From: Mesobacillus jeotgali
GTDB lineage: Bacteria; Bacillota; Bacilli; Bacillales; Cytobacillaceae
DNA length: 64,000 nucleotides
Direction: 5' to 3'
Assembly: GCF_031759225.1 (NCBI RefSeq)
Contig: NZ_CP134494.1
Location: 2,540,501-2,604,500, forward strand
Below the pieces are notes generated by a model. It was given only the letters and a program-made list of their open reading frames with translations. It did not search any database and was not told the DNA's origin. Shown here in pieces: positions 35,543-44,812 of this stretch. Position 1 is the first letter of the stretch, and each line of letters starts with the position of its first letter. Position numbers and translations under genes: made by a program.

Positions 35543-36451
35543 ATGAAATGGTTACTCACAATTGGTTTTATACTTTCAAGCAGCACTGCTAATAATCAAG
35601 ACGAAATAGATATTATGTGGGATGGTGAACCGGTTGCAGAAGTACAGCGCTCTGATTTTTCAATTCCATGGTTTGGATATCCAATCCTCAATCACACAAT
35701 GCTGGAAACATTAAATAAACAGCTGTCTCTCCAGATCAGGAAAGATCCGGCAAATGCCGGTCTGGATGATTACGGGAAAATCATTCCTGAAGACGTAGGA
35801 TACATACTCGATGAAAAAAGGTTCAAGAAGAGTTTCACCACGAGTTTTTTTGAACAACATCACTCACAGATCCAAATCCCTACTTTACCTGTTTACCCAA
35901 AGGTCGACAGCGAAATTATCTCAAGTATTAGAACAAATTTAATTGGCCATTATATAACCTATTTCAATAGCAGGAACAAGGAACGGACGCATAATATCAA
36001 CCTTGCCGCCGAAGCGATTAATAATCATGTTGTTTTTCCGGGGGAAACCTTTTCCTTCAATAAGGTTGTTGGCAAACGCACGGCCTCAAAAGGCTACCGG
36101 CCTGCACCAATCATTGTCAGAGGTGAACTGTCTGAGGGTATTGGCGGAGGAATCTGCCAAGTGTCGTCAACACTCTTTAATGCTGCTGACCGCTCAGGCT
36201 TAAAGATACTTGAGCGCTATTCCCATAGTAAACAGGTTCCCTACGTTCCTCCAGGCAGGGATGCAACAGTAAGTTGGTATGGTCCGGATTTCACTTTCAA
36301 AAACAAATACAATCAGCCAATCCTGATCAGGGCAAAAGCATATCCAGGAAAAATGATTGTGCTGATATACTCTTCTGACGAAATCAATATAGAAAAACGG
36401 AAAATCCCCAGTGCAAATGGCAATATGATCATCCCAGAAGAACCTTTATGA
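35543..36451 (+). CDS. VanW family protein
   Basis: The protein has 302 aa; the ATG at 35543 follows GGGAGGTGAAATAA. The N-terminus is weakly hydrophobic (WLLTIGFILSSSTA), suggesting export. Residues ~130-270 are the VanW domain (NINLAAEAINNHVVFPGETFSFN, GIGGGICQVSSTLFNAA, then YGPDFTFKN). VanW proteins accompany vancomycin-resistance clusters and are common in bacilli as YoaR-like envelope proteins; the enzymatic role is not established. It is followed by its own terminator and then a penicillin-binding protein gene, which fits a cell-wall role. Confidence 0.87.
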   Translation: MKWLLTIGFILSSSTANNQDEIDIMWDGEPVAEVQRSDFSIPWFGYPILNHTMLETLNKQLSLQIRKDPANAGLDDYGKIIPEDVGYILDEKRFKKSFTTSFFEQHHSQIQIPTLPVYPKVDSEIISSIRTNLIGHYITYFNSRNKERTHNINLAAEAINNHVVFPGETFSFNKVVGKRTASKGYRPAPIIVRGELSEGIGGGICQVSSTLFNAADRSGLKILERYSHSKQVPYVPPGRDATVSWYGPDFTFKNKYNQPILIRAKAYPGKMIVLIYSSDEINIEKRKIPSANGNMIIPEEPL

Positions 36452-36458
36452 ATGATGT

Positions 36459-36495
36459 AGGAATCCTTTTAAATGAAGGATTCCTTTTATTTTTT
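36459..36495 (+). terminator. Intrinsic terminator after the VanW gene
   Basis: AGGAATCCTTTT-aaatg-AAGGATTCCT is followed by TTTATTTTTT. Confidence 0.85.
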
Positions 36496-36580
36496 CAGGA
36501 AAACCTTTACAATTGAGTAAATCTTTACGTACACTAATGGTAATAGATGGTTTTTATATTTTCATAGGATGTGAGTTTAT

Positions 36581-38665
36581 TTGCCTAAAAAAAAGAATAC
36601 AACGCCTATTAGGGTTAATATTTTGTTCTTTTCAGTCTTCATTCTCTTTTCATTGCTGGTGTTGCGCCTCGGCATCGTGCAAATCGTTCATGGAGAAGAT
36701 TATAAACGCGAAATAAACCGAAAGGAAGATGTGACAGTCAATAATCCTGTACCGCGAGGAAGAATGCTGGACAGAGATCTTAAGGTGATTGTCGACAACA
36801 AACCACTGAATGCTATTACATATACGAACAACGGTGCGTCCCAAAAAGAGATGCTCGAGGTTGCCGCAAAATTGGCCAAAATCATTGACAAAGATACAGA
36901 TAAAGTGCGAGAACGAGATATGAAAGATTTCTGGATGATCAAGCATCCTGAAGAAGCAAAAAAACTAATAAAAGATAAAGAAATGGAGCTTTTTAGAAAT
37001 AAAAAGCTTAAAGATAAAGATCTATATAAACTGCAGATTGAAAGAATTACGAAAAAGCACCTTGATCAACTAACTAAGGAGGATATAGAAGAGCTGGCCA
37101 TTTTCAGCATCATGAACAGCGGTTATAAATTTGTACCGCAAATTATCAAAAACAAGGATGTCACCATGGAAGAATTTGCAGTTGTAAACGAGAATCTTTC
37201 CGTGCTCCCTGGTGTTAATGCAACCACAGATTGGGATCGGCAATATAATTATGAAGATGCCTTCAAACCTGTACTAGGACGAATCACAACCAGCAGTGAA
37301 GGCCTTCCGGCTGAAAGACTCGATTATTTCCTGTCACGGGGCTATACACTCAATGACCGCGTCGGAAAAAGCAATCTTGAAATGGAATATGAGGATGTAC
37401 TGCAGGGCAAGAAAGAAAAAATAGTGAATGTGACTGATAAGTCCGGTGAGCTATTGGAAAAGGAACTAGTTTCAGAAGGACAGCGCGGAAAAGATTTAAT
37501 TCTAAGTATCGATATGGACCTCCAGCTTGCGGTAGAGGAAATTATCGAAAAAGAATTATGGGCTGCCAAAAGATCACCTGGAACTTCACTCCTTGACAGT
37601 GCATATGTCGTTTTAATGGATCCAAACACTGGTGAAATATTGACAATGGCGGGAAAAAAGATCGTAAAAGATAAGGAAACAAACGAAATGTCTATGAAAG
37701 ACGACGCACTTGGCAACATCAGCCAAACTTTTAACGTGGGTTCTGTAGTTAAAGGAGCGACGGTGTTGACCGGCTATAAAACAGGCGCTATCAATTCAGC
37801 TACCCGGTTTGATGATCGCGCACTTGATATAAAAGGAACTCCAATCAAAAAATCTTATGCTTATTTAGGAACCCCGAATGATATTGAGGCTTTGAAGTTG
37901 TCATCCAATGTCTATATGTTCCACACTGCTATCCGGATTGGAAATGGTGTTTATCGTTATAAGCAACCTTTGAATCTTGATCCGAAGGTTTGGGATACGA
38001 TCCGAAATTCCTTTGCCTCTTTTGGCCTTGGAATCCGGACAGGTATTGACCTGCCGAATGAACAAACAGGGGCAAAAGGAGCAAATTCCCCAGTTGGTAA
38101 AGTGCTTGACTTGGTCATTGGACAATATGATACGTATTCAAATATGCAGCTTGCCCAGTATATCTCCACGATTGCCAACGGAGGCTACAGAATGCAGCCA
38201 AGAATCGTTAAGGAAATCCGTGAACCTTCGACCAATGGTGAGGAGCTGGGATCAGTATATAAGTCCTTTTCTCCAAAAGTACTGAACGATACTGGCATTA
38301 AGGAACAATGGCTTGATAGAGTCCATACCGGTTTCAAAAAAGTTATGCAAGAGCCAGGTGGTACCGCCTATCGGTACTTCAGCACAGCAACATACTCGCC
38401 TGCTGGCAAGACTGGAACGGCAGAGGCGTTCTATGACGGACAGTACCGGGTACCCGGTGAAAAACTAATCCCAACGATGAATCTTAGCCTTGTTGGATAT
38501 GCACCATCTGACAATCCAGAAATAGCCATGGCAGTTGTTGTTCCCTGGGCTTATCAGGGCAGTGTCGACCACGGAGCAAATAAAAAAATTGGCCGTGCTG
38601 TGATGGATGCATACTTCAACAAGAAAAATGGAGTTAAAGAACCTGTTGATGAAACTGTTGAATGA
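36581..38665 (+). CDS. Class B penicillin-binding protein, transpeptidase (PbpA/PbpH-like)
   Basis: The protein has 694 aa from the TTG at 36581 (AGGATGTGA upstream). The single N-terminal anchor is ~10-32. The PBP-dimer domain starts at PRGRMLDRD and includes an insertion with a Lys/Asp-rich helical segment (~105-165). The transpeptidase domain has Ser388-X-X-Lys391 (GSVVK), Ser441-X-Asn443 (SSN) and Lys610-Thr-Gly (GKTGTAE). It cross-links peptidoglycan at the outer membrane face. Length and insertion match the elongation-type PbpA/PbpH group of bacilli. There is no PASTA domain, so it is not SpoVD/PbpB-like. Confidence 0.9.
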   Translation: MPKKKNTTPIRVNILFFSVFILFSLLVLRLGIVQIVHGEDYKREINRKEDVTVNNPVPRGRMLDRDLKVIVDNKPLNAITYTNNGASQKEMLEVAAKLAKIIDKDTDKVRERDMKDFWMIKHPEEAKKLIKDKEMELFRNKKLKDKDLYKLQIERITKKHLDQLTKEDIEELAIFSIMNSGYKFVPQIIKNKDVTMEEFAVVNENLSVLPGVNATTDWDRQYNYEDAFKPVLGRITTSSEGLPAERLDYFLSRGYTLNDRVGKSNLEMEYEDVLQGKKEKIVNVTDKSGELLEKELVSEGQRGKDLILSIDMDLQLAVEEIIEKELWAAKRSPGTSLLDSAYVVLMDPNTGEILTMAGKKIVKDKETNEMSMKDDALGNISQTFNVGSVVKGATVLTGYKTGAINSATRFDDRALDIKGTPIKKSYAYLGTPNDIEALKLSSNVYMFHTAIRIGNGVYRYKQPLNLDPKVWDTIRNSFASFGLGIRTGIDLPNEQTGAKGANSPVGKVLDLVIGQYDTYSNMQLAQYISTIANGGYRMQPRIVKEIREPSTNGEELGSVYKSFSPKVLNDTGIKEQWLDRVHTGFKKVMQEPGGTAYRYFSTATYSPAGKTGTAEAFYDGQYRVPGEKLIPTMNLSLVGYAPSDNPEIAMAVVVPWAYQGSVDHGANKKIGRAVMDAYFNKKNGVKEPVDETVE

Positions 38666-38680
38666 TAAAGGCCTATAGAC

Positions 38681-38714
38681 AAAGAAAAGCTGTGCCATGG
38701 GCACAGCTTTTCTT
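38681..38714. terminator. Bidirectional terminator between the PBP and lipoprotein genes
   Basis: AAAGAAAAGCTGTGCC-atg-GGCACAGCTTTTCTT is an almost perfect inverted repeat ending in T-rich sequence on both strands. Confidence 0.85.
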
Positions 38715-38722
38715 GCTTCGGT

Positions 38723-39232
38723 TTACAATTCCTTCGCAAGAGAAGGTTTTTTCAATTCAACGCTCTCAAATGCAGCGCCAATCTTTTCTTCACCCTGAGT
38801 GAATTTTTCATCAGCAGCGTCAAAAGCTGGAGCATCCTTCTTAAGCTCCTCTGCTTTTAGCTTGTATGATTCTGCAATATCGGAAAGTGCAGCTTCAAGA
38901 TCTGCTTTTTGATCTTTCAATTCAGCTGGGACTTCAAGTCCTTCAACCTTAGCAGCAACTGCAGCTGCAGATTCACTAGCTGCGGCTTTTAATTCTGCCT
39001 GTGCTTCAGGATCTTCTTCACCTTCGTATGCATTAAGGTCAGCATCAGCCTCGTTGATAGATCTTACAAGGCTCATGTAAAATTTGTACAGAACACTCTT
39101 AGGGTTAGCAGCTGGCTCTTCTGCCTTTTCTGTTTCTTTCTTTTCAGGTTGTGCTTCTTCCTTTTCCGCTGAACATGCAGTCAACCCGATTGCGAATGTG
39201 ATCGCTGAAAGTAAAATCCAAAATTTCTTCAT
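38723..39232 (-). CDS. Putative lipoprotein, helical
   Basis: The protein has 169 aa from the ATG at 39232 (GGGGAGAAGAAAG upstream); longer starts lack an RBS. The signal peptide MKKFWILLSAITFAIG ends in the lipobox LTAC, with Cys ~20 as the lipidation site. The mature part starts with a Glu/Lys linker, then a long Ala/Glu/Lys-rich helical domain (EAQAELKAAASESAAAVAAKV), likely a helical bundle at the outer membrane face. I recognise no enzyme motif. Confidence 0.8.
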   Translation of the reverse strand: MKKFWILLSAITFAIGLTACSAEKEEAQPEKKETEKAEEPAANPKSVLYKFYMSLVRSINEADADLNAYEGEEDPEAQAELKAAASESAAAVAAKVEGLEVPAELKDQKADLEAALSDIAESYKLKAEELKKDAPAFDAADEKFTQGEEKIGAAFESVELKKPSLAKEL

Positions 39233-39389
39233 CTTTCTTCTCCCCTTCAATCTATATATCGCTAAATGTGAAATCTGAATTTCACACAGCTTTTTCATTA
39301 TAAAGGGATTATTTAACAAATACAAATTATTTATGATTGACTTTTAAAAAAAGTCCCCAGTTGCCCAAACGCGATGACGAATCACTTTT

Positions 39390-39860
39390 TCACCACTTTA
39401 CCATAGTAATGAATATGTTATTTTCTGTTTTGAATTCAGATTTCATACTGAAACCTATGTTTTCATATAACTTGATTGCCCTTTTATTGAATTTAGCGAC
39501 AGTCAGCCTAAGAGTCGAATTTATATGTAAACCTTCCAGTTCATTAAGTATGAATGATAAGAATTCGTTACCAAACCCCTGCCCAGTAAGCTTAGGATCC
39601 AATCCTACACCCACGTCCACTGCTGGCTCAGAATAAGCACCCGACTCTCTTAAAGCTGGAACCTGGGCAGCTTGCCCGCTGCAATAAAAACCAATCAATT
39701 CCTCTCTTCCATCCACAACCGCTGTATATCCCTCATTCAGTAATTCAAGGATTGCTTCATCGGTAACCACATTGTTATACAAGTCATATGGCGGATCATA
39801 ATGCCAGTTTAAAATCTCAATTGCAAACTCTTTCGTCATTTTTCTGCTATATATCTTCAT
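39390..39860 (-). CDS. GNAT family N-acetyltransferase
   Basis: The protein has 156 aa; the ATG at 39860 follows GGAGGG. It has the N-terminal WHYDPPYDLYN stretch shared with a bacillus GNAT subgroup, acetyl-CoA motif A (GLDPKLTGQGFGNEFLSFIL, ~90-110) and the closing YENIGFSMKSEF. The substrate is unknown. It is one of three GNATs within 2 kb, each on its own promoter. Confidence 0.87.
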   Translation of the reverse strand: MKIYSRKMTKEFAIEILNWHYDPPYDLYNNVVTDEAILELLNEGYTAVVDGREELIGFYCSGQAAQVPALRESGAYSEPAVDVGVGLDPKLTGQGFGNEFLSFILNELEGLHINSTLRLTVAKFNKRAIKLYENIGFSMKSEFKTENNIFITMVKW

Positions 39861-39994
39861 ACGGTACCCTCCATTGAATTAGAATGATTTAATTTAAATG
39901 TCATTTTTTCGTAATAATATGTTTAATAGCTTTTGCTTCGGGAATATATGTAGTAACAAAACAAAAAACAATTAATGACAGGAGCGATTACATA

Positions 39995-40102
39995 ATGATT
40001 ACTACATTCGCATTACTTGGAGGAGCTTTCGCAATCGCCGCTGGACTAAATTTCTTCGCAGTTAATGAAAATGCCTTTATAGATGATGAAGCAACTAACT
40101 AA
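39995..40102 (+). CDS. Small single-helix membrane protein (35 aa)
   Basis: The ATG at 39995 is preceded by AGGAG at 10 nt. The product starts MITTFALLGGAFAIAAGLNF, which forms one hydrophobic helix, followed by a short acidic tail ending in DDEATN. The stop codon is immediately followed by a strong terminator, which supports a real transcription unit. The function is unknown. Confidence 0.65.
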   Translation: MITTFALLGGAFAIAAGLNFFAVNENAFIDDEATN

Positions 40103-40131
40103 AGAGACGCTGATCCCAGCGTCTTTTTTAT
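40103..40131 (+). terminator. Intrinsic terminator after the 35-aa gene
   Basis: AGACGCTG-atc-CCAGCGTCT is followed by TTTTTAT. Confidence 0.85.
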
Positions 40132-40243
40132 ATGGAATTTGAACATTTTTTGTATTTTTGAATTATCGCAGGAAATACTAGAATAAAAGAGAATTAGTTA
40201 CCATAAATGTATTGCCTCATATCTGCTAAGGAGGGTACGGAAA

Positions 40244-40804
40244 ATGCAAACACCGGATCTATTATCAGGTGAACAGGTCATTTTGTGCAAAGTTAAGAAA
40301 CAAGATTTGGACACATGGTGGGAGCTGATCCACAATGACGAACATCCTGAATGGAAAAAATGGGATGCACCCTACTATCCTCTTAGACAAGTACCCCTTG
40401 ACAAGTTCAAGGAACAAATGTCGAATCTCATCGACCAAGGATATGACAGAAAGTACCTTATTAAAGTAGACGATGAAATTATTGGAATGGTGACATATTA
40501 CTGGGAACACGAATCTTCACAATGGCTGGAAATCGGAATTGTCATTTACCTTCCAGAATATTGGAATGGCGGCTATGGAACAGATGCATTGAAAATATGG
40601 ATTGCACACCTATTTGAAACCTTCCCTATACCAAGGATCGGTTTTACAACCTGGTCCGGGAATTCCAGGATGCTTATGGTCGGCAAAAAACTGGGTATGG
40701 TGGAAGAAGCACGGATCAGGAAATGCCGACTTTATAATGGGAAGTACTATGATTCAATAAAAATGGGATTGTTGAGAGAAGAATGGGAAGCGCTGCAACA
40801 ATAA
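40244..40804 (+). CDS. GNAT family N-acetyltransferase (RimL-like)
   Basis: The protein has 186 aa; the ATG at 40244 follows AAGGAGGG. It has the RimL-like start (LLSGEQVILCKVKKQDLDTWWEL), the beta4 strand with WLEIGIVIYLPEYWNGGYGTDALKIW (acetyl-CoA loop, ~100-120), and RMLMVGKKLGMVEEARIRK. It resembles the YoaA-like acetyltransferases of bacilli. The substrate is unknown. Confidence 0.87.
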   Translation: MQTPDLLSGEQVILCKVKKQDLDTWWELIHNDEHPEWKKWDAPYYPLRQVPLDKFKEQMSNLIDQGYDRKYLIKVDDEIIGMVTYYWEHESSQWLEIGIVIYLPEYWNGGYGTDALKIWIAHLFETFPIPRIGFTTWSGNSRMLMVGKKLGMVEEARIRKCRLYNGKYYDSIKMGLLREEWEALQQ

Positions 40805-40820
40805 CTAATGTTCTATGCTA

Positions 40821-40862
40821 ACAAAACCGTCTGGTTCCAACTGTGGGGCCAGACGGTTTTAT
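40821..40862 (+). terminator. Intrinsic terminator
   Basis: AAAACCGTCTGG-ttccaactgtgggg-CCAGACGGTTTT lies between the convergent GNAT genes and can serve both. Confidence 0.85.
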
Positions 40863-40899
40863 TCATGCCAATGAGATTGTCCCATTATTATTTTTTCAC

Positions 40900-41397
40900 T
40901 TAAAGTATTTTCGCCATATAATATTCATCTTTATACTGGCCATCCACTACCAATGAGTCTATCTTAGTTCCTTCAATTTCAAAGCCCATCTTCTCGTATA
41001 AAGCGATACCTGCCTTATTTTCTGTCATCACCGTTAATTCAAGTCTGTGAAGCTGAATTTCTTTTCCCCAGCTAAAAAGCTCTTCAAAAAGTTTTGTGCC
41101 AACCCCATTACCTCGATGATTTTCTTTTATTCCAATAACAAGATAAGCTGAATGCTCACTTCGGGCTGCACTTCCTCCTTTTGCAATTAAATAGCCTGCC
41201 AATCCGCTATCCGCTTCAGCCAGGAAAATAGTTGAATTCTCTTCCGCTGTAAAAGCCTGTATGATTTTCCTCTGAGCTTCGGGATTGTATCTTCTTTCAC
41301 CAGGACCAAACAGCATGAAACTCGTTGTACTTTCAACTTCTTGAATGAGTTGTGCAAAATTCTCTGTATCTCGTTCTTCGGCTTGCCGGATATTCAA
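40900..41397 (-). CDS. GNAT family N-acetyltransferase
   Basis: The protein has 165 aa from the TTG at 41397; GGAGGGGA lies upstream at ideal spacing, inside the longer reading from 41424, which is therefore rejected. It has NIRQAEERDTENFAQLIQ at the start, motif A ENHRGNGVGTKLFEELFSWG (~105-125) and motif B NKAGIALYEKMGFEIEGTK. It resembles the YhhY/RimI-like group. A terminator separates it from ypuA upstream. Confidence 0.88.
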   Translation of the reverse strand: MNIRQAEERDTENFAQLIQEVESTTSFMLFGPGERRYNPEAQRKIIQAFTAEENSTIFLAEADSGLAGYLIAKGGSAARSEHSAYLVIGIKENHRGNGVGTKLFEELFSWGKEIQLHRLELTVMTENKAGIALYEKMGFEIEGTKIDSLVVDGQYKDEYYMAKIL

Positions 41398-41422
41398 ATT
41401 TAGTCCCCTCCAATAAGGTTTC

Positions 41423-41453
41423 AAAAAAACAGAGGAAAAAATCCTCTGTTCTA
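41423..41453 (-). terminator. Intrinsic terminator of the DUF1002 gene
   Basis: On the minus strand AACAGAGGA-tttttt-TCCTCTGTT is followed by TTTTTGA. It sits between the stop of the DUF1002 gene and the start of the GNAT gene. Confidence 0.85.
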
Positions 41454-42362
41454 AGAAAATATATTTTTTATGCTCTCGATGAGCTCTTTAAAGAAATTTG
41501 AGACTGATTCCAAAAATCCTTTGTCTCCAACTGCTTCTTCAATTCTTTTTTGAATATCTGTAGAAATATTTTCTAACTGAGTCTTCACATTGTCAAAATT
41601 GATGTTCAGATCACGCATTTTATTGAATAAGTCAACGAGTAGCTGTCTGTCTTCAGGGCTAAGCTGAATCTCGAGCGTCTTTAGCTTATCATCGATAATC
41701 TTTTCAATCTCTTCTTTTGTGGCTGGGTTTTGTGCAGCAATTTCTTTTTTAATTTCAGTGAGAAGCTCACTAACTTTATCCTGATCGAGCCCCTCTTTTT
41801 TAGCTAGTTTAGTTGCCAGGTTCAATTCTTGATTGGCAACTTCAGTACGATCCTTATCAAGAGCTGTTCCTTCTCCTTCATCATATGCCTTGTAGATTCC
41901 CACCAGAGCGGAGTGTCCGGTCACCTTGACAGGTGAAACCACATCTACAATCGCATCCTCGATTCCTGCAGTCAACAGCGCGTTGGCGTACATTTCGTCC
42001 GTTACTTCTGTTATATTTTCCGGAGTGACCTGGTTAATCACAAGTCCTTCTCCAGTATCCTTCCTGGTAATCTTGGCAGATGAATACATATTCGAATGTT
42101 CATCGCCGTCAATATAGGTTACAAGGTCTTTCCCTGTAACCACAATCTCCTTAACTTTTGAAGGATCTTTGATTCCCAGCAAGTTCCTGACTTCTTCTTT
42201 TTGCTTATCAGAAAGTGCCTCCCCATAAACAACAATCGGTGGACCGTACTTCTCATTTATGACATCTTCATCATTGTCATTGGAAGCAAGTGCAGGAGCA
42301 GTATAAATCCCTAGAGCGAAAATGAATAGGCTAAATAAAACTGAGATGTGCTTTACTTTCAT
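41451..42362 (-). CDS. ypuA: YpuA-like DUF1002 secreted protein
   Basis: The protein has 303 aa; the ATG at 42362 follows AAAGGAGAAAC. A signal peptide (VLFSLFIFALGIYTAPALAS) is followed by the DUF1002 domain (YGPPIVVYGEALSDKQKEEVRNLLGI, then VNGxD-like VTGKDLVTYIDGD and NALLTAGIEDAIVDVVSPVKVTGHSALVGIYKAY). The C-terminal ~90 residues are an amphipathic coiled region ending in a short hydrophobic helix. In B. subtilis ypuA is a sigma-M-influenced extracytoplasmic protein; the function is unknown. Confidence 0.88.
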   Translation of the reverse strand: MKVKHISVLFSLFIFALGIYTAPALASNDNDEDVINEKYGPPIVVYGEALSDKQKEEVRNLLGIKDPSKVKEIVVTGKDLVTYIDGDEHSNMYSSAKITRKDTGEGLVINQVTPENITEVTDEMYANALLTAGIEDAIVDVVSPVKVTGHSALVGIYKAYDEGEGTALDKDRTEVANQELNLATKLAKKEGLDQDKVSELLTEIKKEIAAQNPATKEEIEKIIDDKLKTLEIQLSPEDRQLLVDLFNKMRDLNINFDNVKTQLENISTDIQKRIEEAVGDKGFLESVSNFFKELIESIKNIFS

Positions 42363-42505
42363 TTATTGTTTCTCCTTTATCACATTTTTTTAACTAATTA
42401 CCCTGCTTTCATCTTTTAGAACCTGATAAGTTTTCTACATCGTTTCGGCTTTTTTCAAAGGTTCCCATATTAATACGAATATTTTCGCTAAAAAGTTTCA
42501 TTATA

Positions 42506-42682
42506 GAACAAAAAGCGCAAGCGCCTCGCTCAGCCCCGACAAGCGCTGGAGGACCGACCGGTGAAGTCGTTCTTTGACTTCATTGGGCGGACCGAAGCGT
42601 CTCGAGGGGCTAGGCGCTGGAGCTGGATTAAGATACCCATATGGAGTTATCCACACAATCAATCTTCTATAATTTCCCAAAC
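42506..42682 (+). repeat. GC-rich dispersed repeat, copy 2 (full length)
   Basis: Order: GAACAAAAAGCGCAAGCGCC, CAGCCCCGACAAGCGCTGGAGG, ACCGGTGAAGTCGTTCTTTGACTTCA (hairpin GAAGTC/GACTTC), GGGCGGACCGAAGCGTCTCG, GGGGCTAGGCGCTGGAGCTGG, then ATACCCATATGGAGTTATCC and an AATTTCC tail. It matches copies at 24312 and 51014. GC content is far above its surroundings. It fills most of the 387-bp gap between ypuA and the next gene. The longer blocks are split here by small punctuation only. Confidence 0.85.
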
Positions 42683-42749
42683 AACAAGAAAGCTACTGAA
42701 CAGGAATCAGTAGTTTCCTTAAACTTTAATTCTGCTCACAAGCCTGACC

Positions 42750-43487
42750 TCATTCAAAAATATCATTTTCACCTAAAAACCGAAGATGCTCAGTTGACGA
42801 ACCACCGCGGCCAAAACCATTATTGTTTGGGTATGAAGGATACTCAGTGGACCCGTCAATTGCTGTTGATCGCCAGCCGAAATAATATTGAGGTGGCGGA
42901 AAAAAGTCAGCAAAAATAGAATCAGGTATCATTGCTGCCATCATTTTATTTTCTGCTTTCATATACTTTTGCCACTCTGAAGGAATTGGTGTATATCCAT
43001 ATGACTTCTCCCCAGCCTCTGCTCTGTATTCCATTTGAATGCCGGGATCATACTGTTCCTTTCCTTCACTGACGGAAAACCCACGTTCTTTAATCAAAAA
43101 AAACGTCAAATAATCCAAATCATTCTCTGGATGAAAATTCCATATTATAAAATGTGAGGACGGGTCATCGGCATCAATCTTCCAGATTTCCGGCATGCTT
43201 CCGGTAGAAAAGCTTGATAATTGCCACTCATGCTTCTCCCACTCCCAAAAGCTTATACCATGATCTTCTTCTTCTGTTATAAAAGGAATATACACATGTT
43301 TATCATCAAGAAAAATCGTGTCTTGTATTTCCGCTATTTCCATTCTATTATAAGGATCACTCAAGGTTTCCTTTACTTTCTCCTGATCTGGAAAGTTTGC
43401 TGGGGGCGCTAGATAATACCAATATAAAACTCCGCCAGCAATTAACATCAGGATAAGTAAAAGTGGCACAAGCACCTTTTTGCTCAT
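42750..43487 (-). CDS. Membrane-anchored hypothetical protein
   Basis: The protein has 245 aa; the ATG at 43487 follows AAGGGGGAGTAAC. One N-terminal helix (LVPLLLILMLIAGGVLYWYY) anchors a Trp/Glu-rich extracytoplasmic domain (ISFWEWEKHEWQLSSFS). It ends with an Asn/Gly/Ser-rich tail. It starts 4 nt after the stop of the next membrane protein gene, so the two are co-transcribed. I do not recognise a family. Confidence 0.7.
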   Translation of the reverse strand: MSKKVLVPLLLILMLIAGGVLYWYYLAPPANFPDQEKVKETLSDPYNRMEIAEIQDTIFLDDKHVYIPFITEEEDHGISFWEWEKHEWQLSSFSTGSMPEIWKIDADDPSSHFIIWNFHPENDLDYLTFFLIKERGFSVSEGKEQYDPGIQMEYRAEAGEKSYGYTPIPSEWQKYMKAENKMMAAMIPDSIFADFFPPPQYYFGWRSTAIDGSTEYPSYPNNNGFGRGGSSTEHLRFLGENDIFE

Positions 43488-43491
43488 GAAG

Positions 43492-44196
43492 TTACTCCCC
43501 CTTCTTCAGCAAAGATTTTTCTGCTCTAAAGTATACTTGCTTTTGTCCTGTTGAGATTAAGATCCCTTTTCCATCTTGTTCAACAAAAATCAGAGGATCG
43601 ATCCCGCTCCCCCATTTTGCTTCAGTTCCGGAAAGCTGATACGGGAATCTTTCTTCCGCTTTTGAAAGTTCACCGGCAGACTCAAAGGCTTCGTAGTACC
43701 ATTTTTCACTATATACTGATTCTTCCTTGAAACTGTCCAATTGATCAAGAAGAGAATCTATGTCCAATATCTTACTGCCAGCAGATGGATGCGTTTGAAT
43801 GATCTTTCCTTTATTGACATCCGAAAGATAGGTTGATATCTCATTTGCAGGGAATATAACCGAATGGATTAGTGGACTGATAAGTGAAACTGCTAAAAAG
43901 ATAAAATTGGCGAAGAAACCTAACCAGGCATATTTCCGATACTTATCCCAGCTTATGCCCCCTTCTTTACGTGAATAGATTCCATTTAAAATCCATACAC
44001 CAAGAGGAAGAATGGCTAGTTTTATCTGCTGCTCCATGTATGGCAGGTTAATAGAAAAAGAGAATAAGCCAACAAAAATGACAATGGTCATCTTCCATAT
44101 GATTGGTTTAACATCCTGCTTCCTATATATCTGAATTGCCAGAATAAAAATAGCACCCCAAGCCATTAAGTTCAAAACAAACCCAGGAGCGTTCAT
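43492..44196 (-). CDS. Polytopic membrane protein of unknown function
   Basis: The protein has 234 aa; the ATG at 44196 follows GTGAGGTG. Four helices lie in residues ~5-125, followed by a ~105-residue extracytoplasmic domain (ISTYLSDVNKGKIIQTHPSAGSKI…). It is the second gene of a probable three-gene unit (YdcF-like, this, anchored protein), with 31 nt and 4 nt spacings. The function is unknown. Confidence 0.7.
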   Translation of the reverse strand: MNAPGFVLNLMAWGAIFILAIQIYRKQDVKPIIWKMTIVIFVGLFSFSINLPYMEQQIKLAILPLGVWILNGIYSRKEGGISWDKYRKYAWLGFFANFIFLAVSLISPLIHSVIFPANEISTYLSDVNKGKIIQTHPSAGSKILDIDSLLDQLDSFKEESVYSEKWYYEAFESAGELSKAEERFPYQLSGTEAKWGSGIDPLIFVEQDGKGILISTGQKQVYFRAEKSLLKKGE

Positions 44197-44227
44197 ATGT
44201 ACACCTCACTTCTTTTATTGCTTATAC

Positions 44228-44812
44228 CTAACTGAAAAGAGCGATGATAAAATATTTCGTCAGCGCTAAGTACTCCCTTGTATATGACTTAAAAACTGCT
44301 TGAATCGGCGTCTTTGCCGGTAAACCATCTATTGTCAATTCTTCATTATCCGCAATCATCTTTGCTCGGTAAATATGGAAATCATTCGTCACTACTAAGC
44401 CGCTTTCAGCTTTTTCTGGTATGAATTTTTTTGAAAACCGGATATTTTCATACGTATCAGTCGACTGATCTTCGAGGATGATTCTTGACCCTTCAATTCC
44501 CTTTTCAATCAGTTCCCTTTTTATTGATTCTGCTTCAGAAATATCCTCCCCTGGTCCCTTGCCGCCAGAGGCAATCGCAATCGTGTTTGGGTTCTCTTTT
44601 AAATACATTGCTGCATGGTCAATTCTGTATTGCAGTGCGAGCGAAGGAACATTTCCTTTTACACGTGCTCCAAGGATGATTAGATAATCAGCATTCTTTG
44701 GTACATCCAGTTTAGAGTTTTCAACAATTTTGTAATGAAGAATACCCACATAAAAGGCTGAAATGAGAAGGCATGCTGCCACTAGCTTTTTTAATAATGC
44801 TTTTTTTATCAT
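44228..44812 (-). CDS. YdcF/SanA-like DUF218 protein
   Basis: The protein has 194 aa; the ATG at 44812 follows GGGTTGGGACATGA. An N-terminal helix (KLVAACLLISAFYVGILHY) precedes the DUF218 fold: ADYLIILGARVKGNVPS, IAIASGGKGPGEDISEAESIKREL, EDQSTDTYENIRFSKKF and VVTNDFHIYRAKMI. SanA/YdcF/ElyC proteins act at the envelope, some on lipid carriers or under antibiotic stress. The exact reaction is unknown. It is the first gene of the unit leading to 42750. Confidence 0.87.
   Translation of the reverse strand: MIKKALLKKLVAACLLISAFYVGILHYKIVENSKLDVPKNADYLIILGARVKGNVPSLALQYRIDHAAMYLKENPNTIAIASGGKGPGEDISEAESIKRELIEKGIEGSRIILEDQSTDTYENIRFSKKFIPEKAESGLVVTNDFHIYRAKMIADNEELTIDGLPAKTPIQAVFKSYTREYLALTKYFIIALFS

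Noticed and set aside
42641..42919. 92-aa plus-strand reading frame
   Set aside because: It begins inside the GC-rich repeat and runs antisense into the end of the 245-aa membrane-anchored gene; a gene seems unlikely.
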